A DNA stretch of 17,018 bases from Methanobacteriota archaeon. GTDB taxonomy: Archaea > Halobacteriota > Methanosarcinia > Methanosarcinales > Methanosarcinaceae. The DNA lies in NCBI GenBank assembly GCA_030837265.1, contig JAUPKV010000256.1, positions 1 to 17,018 of the forward strand, read 5' to 3'. Both the position numbers and the translations under genes were made by a program. Below the pieces are notes generated by a model, which saw nothing but the letters and a program-made list of their open reading frames with translations, ran no database searches and was not told the origin of the DNA. This document shows, piece by piece, positions 1 through 6,400 of this stretch; within the stretch, counting starts at the first letter, position 1; every line of letters starts with the position of its first letter.

Positions 1-80
1 ACTTTGGGGAATTGACATATTAGTCATAATTCTTCACTTACCGATGATGCACGAACACAACTTTGCTAAAAAATACTATT

Positions 81-86
81 AAGGAG
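81..86 (+). promoter_or_regulatory. Shine-Dalgarno site of the split VOC gene
   Basis: AAGGAG lies seven bases before the ATG at 94. It is a strong archaeal-type ribosome site and fixes the original start of the interrupted gene, even though the remaining first piece is only 58 codons long. Confidence 0.75.
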
Positions 87-233
87 ACAGGAAATGAGAT
101 TCATTTGTCCACTTATTGTTGTTAATGAAATGAAGGCTTCCAGAAGTTTTTACGAAAATATTCTCAATCAAAAAGTACAGTTCGACTTTGGAGAGAATGT
201 GTCATTTGAGAGCGGCTTTGCAATACACTTAAA

Positions 234-262
234 CACCGATTTTCGTCAAGCGTTTATGTCCC
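234..262 (+). repeat. Left terminal inverted repeat of the element
   Basis: This 29-bp repeat begins directly after the TTAAA duplication. It pairs with 742-770, with mismatches at repeat positions 16, 17 and 27 only. Confidence 0.85.
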
Positions 263-491
263 TTAATTGAACCATGCTCCAGATATCCAATCAAATCGAA
301 GTCTTTTGTTGCCTAACCATGGTATTGGATAAGATTTCTGAAAAATCTCATTTGATTTAAAAACAGGCGTTGTTGCCTTCTTCTTCTTTTTGAGTTAATG
401 ATTCCAGAAATTACGCCCTAAGAGTTTCATATCGCTTTTGTGTAGATTCTTTTAGATTCAAGAAATAGTCGGCAGGATTAAAATTATCATC
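263..491 (-). pseudogene. Transposase remnant (N- and C-terminal pieces)
   Basis: On the minus strand, 491 down to 414 reads a 26-residue segment containing NPADYFLNLKES and TQKRYETLRA, ending at a stop codon. Segments of this type occur near the N-terminus of large DDE transposases, as far as I recall. From 340 down to 266 a second segment contains YPIPWLGNKRLRFDW and ends in a TAA at 263-265, immediately beside the left terminal repeat. This has the look of a transposase C-terminus. About 70 bases between the two pieces make no clear protein, and most of the enzyme is missing. The family match is from memory and unverified. The order and orientation of the pieces are seen directly. Confidence 0.55.
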
Positions 492-741
492 GGTAGTCCT
501 TGTGTAAATTATGGAACTTATAATAATTAAATTTTGTTCCTAAAACATCCTTATCAACATCTACTAATGGAGTTTAAGGCCTAATTAGGTGGATTTTTGT
601 ACCATATTTGATTCAGTACGTTGATTTATAATTGGATTTCAAAAATTTAATGTTCTATAAATTGAACATTTTATAAAGACATTTTTCAAAAAAACCAGTA
701 TCGAGCATGAGTTTTTGATATAAAATATTGGATTTTTTAGT

Positions 742-770
742 GGAACATAAACGGCTGACGAAAATCGGTG
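742..770 (-). repeat. Right terminal inverted repeat of the element
   Basis: Read on the minus strand from 770 inwards it matches the left repeat at 26 of 29 positions. It is followed on the plus strand by the second TTAAA at 771-775. Confidence 0.85.
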
Positions 771-1130
771 TTAAAATCACATTTTTCAAACCTTATAAGC
801 ATAAGCGAGAATGATATCCTCGAAAAATCAAATAATTTTGAATTGTATTTCGAAGAAGAAGATATGGACAGTTTCCTTCAAAAGCTGAAAGAAATTAGCT
901 ACATAGAATATGTCCACGGATTAAAAGAACAGCCCTGGGGCCAGAGGGTTATCAGATTCTACGATCCTGATAAGCATATTGTTGAAGTTGGCGAGCCCAT
1001 GGAAAGCGTTGTAAAAAGATTCTTGAGTAAAGGACTATCGATTGAAGAGACTTCAAAAAGAACCTTAATGCCTGAAGAATTTGTAAGACAGTGCTTATAG
1101 ATAAAGGAAATTAAAACCTTCTTATTCATT

Positions 1131-1240
1131 TTATTCCCCACTTACCTTTACTCTATTATTCCCACTTACCTTTACTCTATTATTCCCACTTACCTTTTAT
1201 TCTCACTTGCCTTTTTATTTCCACTTATTTTTTATTTCCT
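1131..1240. repeat. Decaying 24-bp tandem repeat at the VOC/priL convergence
   Basis: The unit TTATTCCCACTTACCTTTAC plus TCTA occurs at 1131-1155 (25 bp, one extra C), 1156-1179 (24 bp) and 1180-1199 (shortened). Weaker copies follow at 1200-1217 and about 1218-1235. The last copy contains the priL stop codon. The tract is strongly pyrimidine-rich on the plus strand, so its T runs could also end transcription coming from the VOC gene. There are no spacers, so it is not a CRISPR array. Confidence 0.85.
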
Positions 1241-2373
1241 AATGTATCTCCTTGTACCTTTTCTTCTCCATTTTCCTTTTCCTTTTCCTTTTCGTTTTCT
1301 TTTCCCTTTTCCGTTTCACTTCCGTCTTCTTTTTTCTGTTCTCTTTCTATTTCTTTTTCACGTTCTTTATTTTTTTGATGTATCTTTCTCTCGTAATATC
1401 CAAGAGGATGGTTGATTTTCTCACACAGTCTGTCTTTTCCTATGCAGTTGCCGTAAGTCCTCATAGTATCGCAGGACGGAGGTTTATAAATATTACCTGT
1501 AGCACCTGCTATGTGCTCAATCTGGTAGAGGGTTTTTTCTGCACTGAAATCAGGAGAAATATTGAAAAGGTTGAGAATTTCGTCTACGGTCATTCCTACG
1601 CTGAGCAGGAATGAAGTCATGGCAAAACGCATCGAATGAGCTAGATTTACTCCGCCCTGCACGTTTGCAAGGGCGTGGGAGATGCAGGGGGGGAAGAGTT
1701 CCGGCTCAACAGCCCCAAAATCAGTTGCCCCGAATTTTTTCTTCTGGATTTCGAACTGATCCTTTATTTCGGCAGTGTATGGGGCACAGAATCTCGAAAC
1801 CTCTTCAGGAATTTCAGGGATTGGGAAGGACTGTTCTATCCTTTCTCTGACTGCTTCTTCGAGAAGCCTTGAATATTCTTCTCGGGTTATTCTTACTTTT
1901 CCAGCTCTGAACTGGCGATTTGTCAGCTTCCAGGCCGGATCTTTAAATGATTTCGAAAAGCGGATATAATCAGTAAAATGCATGCTAAAATTAGTGTCTT
2001 TTAAATCCGCCGAAATTCCAAAATCTTCTCCAAATTCAAGTAAAAAAGCCAGGTTTTCATTTTTAATAAGTGTGTAAGCAGATTTGGCTTCTGCCAGAGC
2101 ATATCGCCTTGTGAAAAGTTGGTCATCAATGCAGGCAACCAGTATCCTGGCAAAAGGATAAGAAAGGAGTTCTGCGAGGACCTGGACTTCCCCTGACATA
2201 TGGGGTTTCTGTATTTCCCCTTCAAGAGCTTCTTTTACTCTCTCTATCCCACGGATTCTTGCAGTTCGGTATGCACGGGAATTTAATAGGTTATCAAGGG
2301 AAATACCCAGATTTTCAACGTAGGTAGACGCCTCTGAAATAAACGGATAATATGCAAGTTTGTCTGCACGCAT
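1225..2373 (-). CDS. priL: DNA primase large subunit PriL (iron-sulfur)
   Basis: This is the regulatory subunit of the archaeal/eukaryotic-type primase that starts Okazaki fragments together with PriS. With the ATG at 2373 the protein has 382 residues. The C-terminal iron-sulfur domain shows four candidate cluster cysteines: C230 (FPPC), C301 (PPSC), C310 (YGNC) and C317 (RLCEKINHPLGYY). The helical N-terminal domain begins with MRADKLAYYPF. The open frame extends upstream to 2490, but that part lies inside pcn, so I chose the ATG four bases after the pcn stop. The last 50 residues are a lysine/glutamate tail encoded partly by a hexanucleotide repeat and are probably disordered. The gene follows pcn in the same unit and has no promoter of its own that I can see. 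Confidence 0.93.
   Translation of the reverse strand: MRADKLAYYPFISEASTYVENLGISLDNLLNSRAYRTARIRGIERVKEALEGEIQKPHMSGEVQVLAELLSYPFARILVACIDDQLFTRRYALAEAKSAYTLIKNENLAFLLEFGEDFGISADLKDTNFSMHFTDYIRFSKSFKDPAWKLTNRQFRAGKVRITREEYSRLLEEAVRERIEQSFPIPEIPEEVSRFCAPYTAEIKDQFEIQKKKFGATDFGAVEPELFPPCISHALANVQGGVNLAHSMRFAMTSFLLSVGMTVDEILNLFNISPDFSAEKTLYQIEHIAGATGNIYKPPSCDTMRTYGNCIGKDRLCEKINHPLGYYERKIHQKNKEREKEIEREQKKEDGSETEKGKENEKEKEKENGEEKVQGDTLGNKK
1271..1312. repeat. Hexanucleotide repeat inside the priL tail
   Basis: Seven consecutive hexamers based on TTTTCC (plus strand) encode alternating Glu-Lys on the minus strand. Four are exact (1271-1288 and 1307-1312) and the others differ by one or two bases. 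Slippage here changes the protein by whole Glu-Lys pairs without shifting the frame. Confidence 0.8.
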
Positions 2374-2377
2374 ATAA

Positions 2378-3115
2378 TTAATCCGACTCGATTCTCGGAG
2401 CCAGGAGGTAAGAAATCCTTCCTGCACCATTTGCAATCTCAAAATCAATGATAACCGGGAAGTCCCTTCCAAGAGAGAGAGAAACCTCATTGACCTTATT
2501 TGTAGGCTTGACTATATCCGTTAGATAGTCCAGGGAAAAGAGTGAGCTTGCCTCACCTGTTTTAAGGTCGATTAACTGGTCTCTGCCCATTTCCAGGCGA
2601 ACCTGGTCGGTATCACCTTTTGCTTCCATAAAGAAAGTGTCGCCTGCAACTCCCATAAGCATATGGTCGCTTATCTTCTCTGCGGCTTTTACCGCCCGCC
2701 TGAGATCTGCACCGTTCATAACAACTTTAGCAGGCAGCTCGAGCTGGGGAATTCTTGGTTCTGCACGGATTGTTGAAGGATCGAGGAGTGAAAGAGTGTA
2801 AGACAGACCTCCGACATCAATAAGGAGTTTATGATTTCCTTCTTCAAGTTCCATCTGGACTGTGTCCCCCTTATCCGTAATTCCCAGCAAATCCGTAATC
2901 TTGTTCAGGTCAATTCCGATTTCGCTCTCATCAGCGCTATATTCATCAAAAGCAGACGATCCAAGCTCAAAGATCACCATTGCAACGTTGGCAGGATCAA
3001 CGGCTTTTACTGAAATACCTTCCGGTTTTATTCTGAATCTGACCTCATCTACAATTACAGCCAGCGAGGCAATCGCATCTTTCAGAAGCTCTGCATTAAT
3101 TGCTGCCTTGAACAT
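2378..3115 (-). CDS. pcn: DNA polymerase sliding clamp (PCNA)
   Basis: This clamp encircles DNA and tethers polymerase, ligase, FEN1 and other partners. The 245-residue length is normal for archaeal PCNA. Seen directly: N-terminal MFKAAINAELLKDAI, the central-loop region with DLNKITDLL, the interdomain connector around residues 115-130 (LDPSTIRAEPRIPQLELP), and the C-terminal SYLLAPRIESD. The LAPRIE ending is the conserved strip next to the pocket that binds PIP-box partners. The ATG at 3115 has GGAG (within GCGGAGAAG) 8-11 bases upstream and a TATA box about 55 bases upstream. The gene is followed by priL after four bases, so clamp and primase subunit are probably made from one transcript. 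Confidence 0.97.
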   Translation of the reverse strand: MFKAAINAELLKDAIASLAVIVDEVRFRIKPEGISVKAVDPANVAMVIFELGSSAFDEYSADESEIGIDLNKITDLLGITDKGDTVQMELEEGNHKLLIDVGGLSYTLSLLDPSTIRAEPRIPQLELPAKVVMNGADLRRAVKAAEKISDHMLMGVAGDTFFMEAKGDTDQVRLEMGRDQLIDLKTGEASSLFSLDYLTDIVKPTNKVNEVSLSLGRDFPVIIDFEIANGAGRISYLLAPRIESD

Positions 3116-3166
3116 ATTTCTTCTCCGCTAAATAAATTTAAGTCTTAAACTATTTGTTACCCTTGA

Positions 3167-3179
3167 GATATATAAATTT
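3167..3179 (-). promoter_or_regulatory. TATA box of pcn
   Basis: On the minus strand this reads AAATTTATATATC, a good archaeal TATA element. It predicts a transcript start near 3143 and a leader of roughly 28 bases before the pcn ATG. A second similar box (GATTTATATAGT) lies at 3286-3297 and could serve as a distal promoter. Confidence 0.6.
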
Positions 3180-3411
3180 CTTTAAAGATTTGGGAGCTTT
3201 CAGTCTATTTTAGAAGATAAATTTCCGAATCAGGATAAATAGCTATCCGAAACTGGAAAAATCATTAAACTCAAACTCTCGGTAACTATATAAATCTTGG
3301 TCAGAAAACCGGAAAGTTCAGGTTCTACTTGAGACAGGAGAAAACTCTGACGTGAGAATTCACTTTCCGGGGAATGTGCTTTTCAAAGATGATAGTGAAA
3401 AACAATGGGGC

Positions 3412-3726
3412 TCAGTCGTATTCTCTCCATGTGAACCCACATTTTGTACATTTCAAGAAGCGGGTTTCGGACTCGTCTGCAGACCTGAGCTGCCTGAGCC
3501 ACCAGGCTGCAGTATTGTTTCCGCATTCCGGACATTTTGCACTTGTTGTTGGCAGACCTGAAATCTGTTCACCTTCAAGAACCACTACTTCACGGTCGTC
3601 GATCTTAGCTTTGGAGACAAAATTTTTTGTGTTATTTTTAATGGGTATTGTGTTCCCACACTTTCTACATACGTAATTGCCATTTTTAGGAAACATCATA
3701 CTTTTGCATTTGGTACAAAACTGCAT
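3412..3726 (-). CDS. tfs: Transcription factor S (TFIIS-like RNA cleavage factor)
   Basis: TFS stimulates the intrinsic RNA cleavage of archaeal RNA polymerase and so rescues backtracked complexes. With the start at 3726 the protein has 104 residues, the usual TFS length. It has two zinc ribbons: C4, C7, C20 and C23, then C65, C68, C93 and C96. The tip of the second ribbon carries RSADESETRF, in which D84 and E85 are the catalytic acidic pair of TFIIS-type proteins. The open frame reaches 3747, but MQFCTKCK is the natural start of the family. The start lies 41 bases inside the end of the upstream nudix gene, so translation is probably coupled. Confidence 0.93.
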   Translation of the reverse strand: MQFCTKCKSMMFPKNGNYVCRKCGNTIPIKNNTKNFVSKAKIDDREVVVLEGEQISGLPTTSAKCPECGNNTAAWWLRQLRSADESETRFLKCTKCGFTWREYD

Positions 3727-4120
3727 TAATATCACTTTTTGCGTCATTTATCATTTTATTATGGTCGAAAGCCAGTTCGGGAATTGAGTCAAGCTCAAAG
3801 AGTTCGGCAGAAGCAGCATCAGAACCTCCTTCTAACTTTCCGAATCCTTTAGCAAGATAACATACCGAAACAGTATGCCCTCTAGGGTCACGTTGAGGAT
3901 CTGAATAGACTCCAACCAGTTTGATAATCTCTATCGAGAGGCCGGTTTCTTCGAAGGCTTCTCTTATAACTGCTTTTTCGGCACTCTCTCCTATTTCGAC
4001 GAAGCCACCGGGAAGAGCAAATTTCCCCTGGTATGGAGGATTTTTCCTTCTAATAAGCACAAGCCCTTTTGTATACAGGATTATAGCATCAACGGTTAAG
4101 CTTGGGGTATGTGGTTTCAT
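3686..4120 (-). CDS. Nudix hydrolase, ADP-ribose pyrophosphatase-like
   Basis: Nudix enzymes cleave nucleoside diphosphates linked to another moiety. The full Nudix box is visible at residues 39-61 (G-x5-E-x7-REAFEETGL), which supplies the metal-binding glutamates. Downstream, YSDPQRDPRGHTVS is the sequence usually seen in ADP-ribose/8-oxo-dGTP type members, so ADP-ribose pyrophosphatase is the best guess, with the substrate unproven. The length of 144 residues is normal. The ATG at 4120 is preceded by GAAGG at a normal distance. The 3' end overlaps tfs by 41 bases. A TA-rich stretch around 4203-4218 may hold the promoter. Confidence 0.88.
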   Translation of the reverse strand: MKPHTPSLTVDAIILYTKGLVLIRRKNPPYQGKFALPGGFVEIGESAEKAVIREAFEETGLSIEIIKLVGVYSDPQRDPRGHTVSVCYLAKGFGKLEGGSDAASAELFELDSIPELAFDHNKMINDAKSDINAVLYQMQKYDVS

Positions 4121-4466
4121 AAAATACCTTCACAATTACGTCCAAGATATTTCCCTCGGCAGAACGTTCCTCGAATAAGTCTTTATTGGTAAAAAGCACC
4201 TTAAGTAATATATTATATTATTATTGTGCATAATGTAAAACTCGTCATCTTATTTCAACTATTGTTCCAAACTTTTTTGAGAATGCTTGACGAATACATT
4301 CTATTAATGTATCCGGTTGTTATCTCTCTCGAGTCTTCTCTAAATATTCTTTAATCAGTGACACTCTAAAGGGAGTTTCTATCAAACAGAAAAGTCCGTT
4401 ATGCGGTGACGTCTCTTAAATGTTTCGTAATGTTATTTTTGTATAATAGAAATCTGTAACCTTATC

Positions 4467-4494
4467 TACCTTCAGTAGGTATACCTTAAAGGTA
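4467..4494. promoter_or_regulatory. Two adjacent palindromes built on TACCT/AGGTA
   Basis: 4467-4481 reads TACCT-TCAGT-AGGTA and 4482-4494 reads TACCTT-A-AAGGTA. They give four half-sites with no gap between the palindromes. This looks like a tandem operator for a dimeric regulator, or two small hairpins. The regulator is unknown. Confidence 0.4.
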
Positions 4495-4573
4495 ATAATT
4501 AAACCGCTATAAAAAAGTAAAATCCATATTTTTTGAGCCCATAAGTATACATGACTGAAAGATCTTTAATAGA

Positions 4574-4625
4574 TGAAGACTTGAATGTTGTGAAGACTTG
4601 AATAATTGTGAGGATTTGAATGGTT
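4574..4625. repeat. Three-copy 17-18-bp tandem repeat upstream of artA
   Basis: TGAAGACTTGAAT begins at 4574 and again at 4591, and a diverged copy TGAGGATTTGAAT begins at 4609. The period is 17 then 18 bases. Confidence 0.65.
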
Positions 4626-4647
4626 ATCACCATCTTGCTTTGTTAGA

Positions 4648-4690
4648 ATTTATATAGAATTTATGTAGTACTATATTGGAGTTTATATAG
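4648..4690 (+). promoter_or_regulatory. Paired TATA boxes of the artA operon
   Basis: Near-repeats of GAATTTATATAG lie at 4646-4657 and 4679-4690, with a diverged copy (AGAATTTATGTAG) at 4656-4668. Either could act as a TATA box, predicting starts near 4680 or 4713 and a leader of about 120-155 bases before artA. Confidence 0.5.
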
Positions 4691-4834
4691 AAATTTATTA
4701 ATCGTTTTAGAGAATTCTTATGTTACTTTTCGGAAGCTTCAAAACTTACTTGGGACTTCTAGCAGATATTAGGAACAAAGATAAAAGGAAACAAAATATA
4801 GAATTAGCTCTTCCCCAGGCAAAGGTGCGTAAAA

Positions 4835-5704
4835 ATGATAGAAATTGTACTCTGGCTCGCCCTTGGGGTGATGGTTTCTTCATCCATCATTCCCAGAATT
4901 TATAGGGTTCGTAAACTTGTCGGAGGGATTGGATGGGGTGTATTCTCTATCTACTGGGGCTACCAGCCTCTCCATTACATCGAGATCGTGGATTATGCCA
5001 ATGTATTCCTGACAACATTTCTGACTATATTTTGTATACTGCTAGCAGTTGTTATGTTTCATGAATATAGGGAAGGTCCCTTCCAATTAATAAGAAATAA
5101 AGGAATAAAACACTCGGAATTCTCAAACAAGGACATTTCTGGCTCCTTAGATATAACTTCAATGTTAACCAGTGCAAGTGCACTTGGAGCTCTAGTTTAT
5201 TTCCCATTTGCAAATTTTTCCTCCCTCAATACCTGGATTATCGGAGAAGTTGCCTCTCAGGTCACCTGGGTTCTCCAGTATTTTAAGATACCCGCCTACA
5301 TGGAAGCTTGGAATTTGATTACGCTTAATGGATACACTGTAGAGATCATTCTTGCCTGTACAGCAATTGAGAGTATCGCTCTCTTTTTTGGACTCATATG
5401 TGCGGTCAGAGCTCCTCTTAATCGCCTGATTGCAGCTTTTATAGTATCTGTCCCTGTAATTTATGTGCTCAATCTTATAAGAGATATTTTTGTGGTAGTT
5501 GCTTATGGAGAGCAATGGTTTGGCGCTGATAGTTTTGTAATTGCACACAATTATATAGCGAAAGCAGGTTCAGGAATTGCCCTTTTCATAATTTCATACG
5601 CAGTGCTTCGAATTTTGCCAGAGTTGCTTGAAATGATTGATGGCTTGTGGATCATATTTTCTAAAGAATTAGGATCAATTTTGCGTATCTCGGGGGAGGA
5701 CTGA
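4835..5704 (+). CDS. artA: Archaeosortase A
   Basis: ArtA is a multi-pass membrane enzyme that removes the C-terminal PGF-CTERM tail of surface proteins, so that they can be joined to a lipid. The protein has 289 residues with about eight hydrophobic segments. The exosortase/archaeosortase core is visible: C175 in LACTAIES, R216 in NLIRDIF, and R259 in AVLRILPEL, which I take to match the Cys/Arg/Arg active-site set reported for Haloferax ArtA. A conserved-looking AHNYIAKAGSG lies at 237-247. The ATG at 4835 has AGGTG upstream. It is the first gene of a unit with two polar-lipid genes, starting three bases before the next. No PGF-CTERM substrate is encoded in this window. Confidence 0.9.
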   Translation: MIEIVLWLALGVMVSSSIIPRIYRVRKLVGGIGWGVFSIYWGYQPLHYIEIVDYANVFLTTFLTIFCILLAVVMFHEYREGPFQLIRNKGIKHSEFSNKDISGSLDITSMLTSASALGALVYFPFANFSSLNTWIIGEVASQVTWVLQYFKIPAYMEAWNLITLNGYTVEIILACTAIESIALFFGLICAVRAPLNRLIAAFIVSVPVIYVLNLIRDIFVVVAYGEQWFGADSFVIAHNYIAKAGSGIALFIISYAVLRILPELLEMIDGLWIIFSKELGSILRISGED

Positions 5705-5707
5705 TCG

Positions 5708-6400
5708 ATGTTTGCAAAAGGCTCGGAACCCTGGCTTTTTACAGCTGTGTCCGTTACTGCATTGTTTATGATGCTCTCAAAAGCAATGAATGTCTCCCCA
5801 CTAAACCACTTAACTTACATTGGACTGGGAATAATCCTCTTTATGGTTGTTTTTTTCAGAGATCCCGAAAGGAAAGTAGAAGTCTCGGATATGTATATGG
5901 TTTCGCCGGCAGATGGTACGATTATAGACATCAGAGATCGCAAAATCTGTATTTTTATGTTTTTCCAGAACGTGCATGTAAATAGAGCGCCGATCTCCGG
6001 GAAAATTAAGGAAATAACCTATAAAAAGGGAGGATATATTCCTGCTTACCGTAAAGATTCTGAAAGAAACGAAAGAAACGAGTTTATAATCCACAGCAAA
6101 TACGGGGATGTCAGAGTTACGCAGATTGCAGGTACGGTCGCCCGTCGAATTGTTTCTTATTCACAGGTAAACGATACAATCGAGCAGGGACAACGCATAG
6201 GAATGATTCGTTTCGGATCAAGGGTCGATGTAACAATCCCTCATGACTTTGATATTATAGTGGAGAAAGGAGAACGGATACTAGCTGGCAAGACTATAAT
6301 AGCAACGATAAAAAATGACAGGACTTTTGAACATGAATGTATTTCAAATGTTAAGACTCCCGGACTTGGTATCTCTTTTGAACCTGGTTTGCGGGATTAG
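5708..6400 (+). CDS. asd: Archaetidylserine decarboxylase (PSD-type, pyruvoyl enzyme)
   Basis: This enzyme converts archaetidylserine to archaetidylethanolamine and releases CO2. It has two N-terminal hydrophobic segments (residues 9-26 and 33-50), then the PSD core: VSPADG with D69, NVHVNRAP with H90, and FGSR at 169-172. In this family the chain cleaves itself between the Gly and Ser of this motif (G170/S171) to form the pyruvoyl group. The 230 residues fit the short archaeal-type PSD subfamily rather than the longer bacterial enzyme. A GGAGGA Shine-Dalgarno lies in the end of artA, and the ATG follows the artA stop by three bases. The 3' end overlaps the synthase gene, so the three are very probably co-translated. 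Confidence 0.9.
   Translation: MFAKGSEPWLFTAVSVTALFMMLSKAMNVSPLNHLTYIGLGIILFMVVFFRDPERKVEVSDMYMVSPADGTIIDIRDRKICIFMFFQNVHVNRAPISGKIKEITYKKGGYIPAYRKDSERNERNEFIIHSKYGDVRVTQIAGTVARRIVSYSQVNDTIEQGQRIGMIRFGSRVDVTIPHDFDIIVEKGERILAGKTIIATIKNDRTFEHECISNVKTPGLGISFEPGLRD

Larger units (their letters stand above)
234..770 (-). mobile_element. Internally deleted insertion sequence / MITE-like element, 537 bp
   Basis: The ends are inverted repeats: 234-262 and 742-770 match at 26 of 29 positions, with the outer 15 bases identical (CACCGATTTTCGTCA). Both sides carry TTAAA (229-233 and 771-775), a 5-bp target duplication whose collapse restores the VOC reading frame. The interior has no intact gene, but its minus strand keeps two pieces that look like the two ends of one transposase. 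The transposase stop is one base inside the left repeat, as expected for a compact IS. I infer a non-autonomous deletion derivative that needs transposase from a full-length relative elsewhere. A 5-bp duplication and repeats starting with C would fit the IS1634 family, but I cannot assign the family from this remnant. Confidence 0.85.
94..1100 (+). pseudogene. VOC (glyoxalase/bleomycin-resistance fold) protein gene, split by an insertion
   Basis: The first piece starts at ATG 94 and reads MRFICPLIVVNEMKASRSFY, the typical opening strand and helix of a VOC-fold protein. It runs into the insertion and stops at 268-270. The second piece resumes after 770 and contains NNFELYFEEEDMD and RVIRFYDPDKHIVEVGEP, the second half of the fold with the usual D-P-(D)-x-H/G-x-x-x-E ending, plus a 30-residue tail. 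Removing one TTAAA copy and the element (229-770 collapses to a single TTAAA) rejoins the halves in frame as IHL-KSHF, giving a protein of about 154 residues. No other stop interrupts the joined reading. VOC proteins bind metals and small molecules, and the substrate cannot be read here. The 768 GTG that opens the second open frame lies in the element's terminal repeat and is unlikely to be a real start. The gene is therefore probably inactive. Confidence 0.85.
4121..4834. other. Long divergent spacer between the nudix gene and artA
   Basis: About 710 bases without a convincing gene. A short frame at 4720-4905 overlaps the start of artA and has no family look. The spacer holds the nudix leader, a pair of adjacent palindromes (4467-4494), a tandem repeat (4574-4625), and two TATA-like boxes ahead of artA. 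It is markedly AT-rich. I saw no tRNA or known riboswitch. Confidence 0.7.

Noticed and set aside
649..670. 7-bp hairpin AATGTTC/GAACATT as a regulatory site
   Set aside because: It lies inside the decayed element in AT-rich DNA and has no gene to act on.
768..1100. Independent gene starting at GTG 768
   Set aside because: The start codon lies in the element's terminal repeat and the protein is only the second half of a VOC fold; it belongs to the split gene.
1131..1217. Possible CRISPR array from repeated 24-bp units
   Set aside because: The units are directly adjacent with no spacers and decay in length; this is a simple tandem repeat.
1252..1614. Plus-strand open frame rich in Phe/Leu
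   Set aside because: It is the complement of the priL Lys/Glu tail; composition comes from the polypyrimidine strand.
2374..2490. Longer N-terminus for PriL
   Set aside because: It would read 110 bases of the pcn coding region in another frame; the ATG after the pcn stop matches the family start.
4720..4905. Small gene of 61 codons before artA
   Set aside because: It overlaps the artA start by 71 bases, lacks a good ribosome site and has no recognisable pattern.
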